From positions 1 to 6,305 of the forward strand of contig CAZOMV010000159.1 in NCBI GenBank assembly GCA_964580995.1: DNA of 6,305 nucleotides. Direction: 5' to 3'. Of the stretch, positions 5,937 to 6,305 are shown piece after piece. Numbering within the stretch: the stretch's first letter is position 1; each line of letters starts with the position of its first letter. Made by a program: the position numbers and the translations under genes. This DNA comes from JAKJEP01 sp964580995. GTDB taxonomy: Bacteria > Planctomycetota > Phycisphaerae > Sedimentisphaerales > SM23-30. The notes below the pieces were generated by a model. The model was given only the letters and a program-made list of their open reading frames with translations. It did not search any database and was not told the origin of the DNA.

Positions 5937-5964
5937 TTTATAAATAAATATGTTTATTTATAAA
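5937..5964. repeat. Perfect 12-bp AT inverted repeat with TATG loop
   Basis: TTTATAAATAAA (5937-5948) is the exact reverse complement of TTTATTTATAAA (5953-5964), with a 4-nt loop. It ends 17 bp before the -35 box of the strong promoter, so it may be an operator, a cruciform site or simply part of an AT-rich upstream element. Confidence 0.75.
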
Positions 5965-5981
5965 CAAATTATATATTATAT

Positions 5982-6009
5982 TTGACTTATATATAATATG
6001 TGGTATAAT
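5982..6009 (+). promoter_or_regulatory. Strong sigma-70-type promoter with extended -10 and AT-rich upstream region
   Basis: TTGACT (5982-5987, 5 of 6) is followed after 16 bp by a perfect TATAAT (6004-6009), directly preceded by TGG, which fits an extended -10. The 46 bases before the -35 box contain only one G and one C, as expected of an UP-element. The start is expected near 6016. The first credible start codon downstream is at 6292. Confidence 0.75.
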
Positions 6010-6015
6010 TAATTG

Positions 6016-6291
6016 GGGGAAGGTGTAGAAAGATTGGGATTGCAGAGGGATGGGAAGGGTGGTATAATGGGCAAAGTCGCAGGAAGAATGGGTTGTTTCG
6101 TGATTTGTTATGGATGGCAGTCCGGTCAGGAAGACTTGTTGGATAATAGGTTTATTTGCTTTGATGGTAAAGGATTAATTGGCGGGAATTTATGGTGATT
6201 TTGGGAGAAAAAAAGCCTGAATCCGGGGCCTTGGCGGAAAGGTCGGGAATGGGTTGGGAAATAAAGAGTTAGATTAAGATTGGAGGTTACG
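6016..6291 (+). other. Long G-rich 5' leader of the right-end gene
   Basis: If transcription starts at the promoter above, about 275 nt precede the ATG at 6292. Four GGG runs at 6036-6059, with loops of 8, 2 and 2 nt, could form an RNA quadruplex. A 6-bp stem GGCCTT/AAGGTC (6227-6244) lies near the end. A frame of 43 codons (ATG 6067, stop at 6198) could be a leader peptide but shows no family signal. No known riboswitch was recognised, and no intrinsic terminator with a T-tract is seen. Confidence 0.4.
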
Positions 6292-6305
6292 ATGAAAGAT
6301 TTGGG
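6292..6305 (+). CDS. Start of a gene cut by the window edge
   Basis: GGAGGT (6282-6287) stands 4 bases before an ATG, which opens the frame Met-Lys-Asp-Leu and then runs off the window. The strong ribosome binding site and the promoter near 6000 make it a likely true start. Nothing can be said about its product. Confidence 0.6.

Larger units (their letters stand above)
4941..6291. other. 1.35-kb intergenic repeat region without convincing genes
   Basis: The region between two plus-strand genes contains, from left to right, a phased A-tract array, several short tandem-repeat blocks, AT palindromes, a 37-bp direct repeat, a GC-richer island with broken frames, an AT hairpin, a strong promoter and a G-rich leader. 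The plus strand is strongly purine-rich: positions 5341-5400 have 23 G and 3 C, and 6001-6060 have 26 G and 1 C. Frames that stay open here are accounted for by repeats or lack a credible start and composition. Confidence 0.75.

Noticed and set aside
6067..6198. 43-codon frame in the leader
   Set aside because: No homology recognised and no strong ribosome binding site; noted only as a possible leader peptide.
6205..6260. Riboswitch-like purine-rich stretch before the last gene
   Set aside because: Compared from memory with the GEMM (cyclic-di-GMP) consensus; key conserved blocks and the paired stems are not present.

Overview
The window most resembles a chromosomal segment of a planctomycete (Planctomycetota, probably a Phycisphaerae relative). 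This is an inference. It rests mainly on the 503-residue GH10-like protein, whose N-terminal region and degenerate active site match, from memory, a family seen in planctomycetes, and on the style of the intergenic repeats. No rRNA, tRNA, CRISPR array, transposase or phage gene is visible.

Left part (1-2518, minus strand): three genes that look like one operon, read right to left. They are a GH10-fold protein that has lost both catalytic glutamates, then thymidylate kinase (tmk), then the start of the clamp-loader subunit delta' (holB), which overlaps tmk by 14 bases and runs off the window. tmk and holB supply dTTP synthesis and replisome assembly. The role of the pseudo-glycosidase is unknown. 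A candidate promoter and ribosome binding site lie just upstream of it.

Middle (2519-4940): a 452-bp AT-rich gap with a perfect 11-bp inverted repeat and a weak hairpin, then a glycerate kinase on the minus strand. A divergent promoter region follows, with a good -35/-10 pair in each direction and a small dyad inside one promoter spacer. It also serves a plus-strand Nudix-type predicted phosphoesterase of the COG4112 type.

Right part (4941-6291): about 1.35 kb without a convincing gene. It holds a string of short repeat blocks, each with its own unit length: helically phased A-tracts (about 11 bp), two 7-bp families, a 10-bp family, a 9-bp family, AT palindromes, and a 37-bp near-perfect direct repeat offset by 110 bp. 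Next comes a GC-richer island of broken reading frames, then an AT-only stretch with a 12-bp hairpin leading into a near-consensus promoter. That promoter starts a G-rich leader of about 275 nt before a gene of which only the first codons are present (RBS GGAGGT, ATG at 6292). The plus strand of this region is strongly G over C.

The most interesting items are the catalytically dead GH10-like protein in a replication operon, the repeat archipelago with phased A-tracts, and the strong promoter with a long, G-tract-containing leader.
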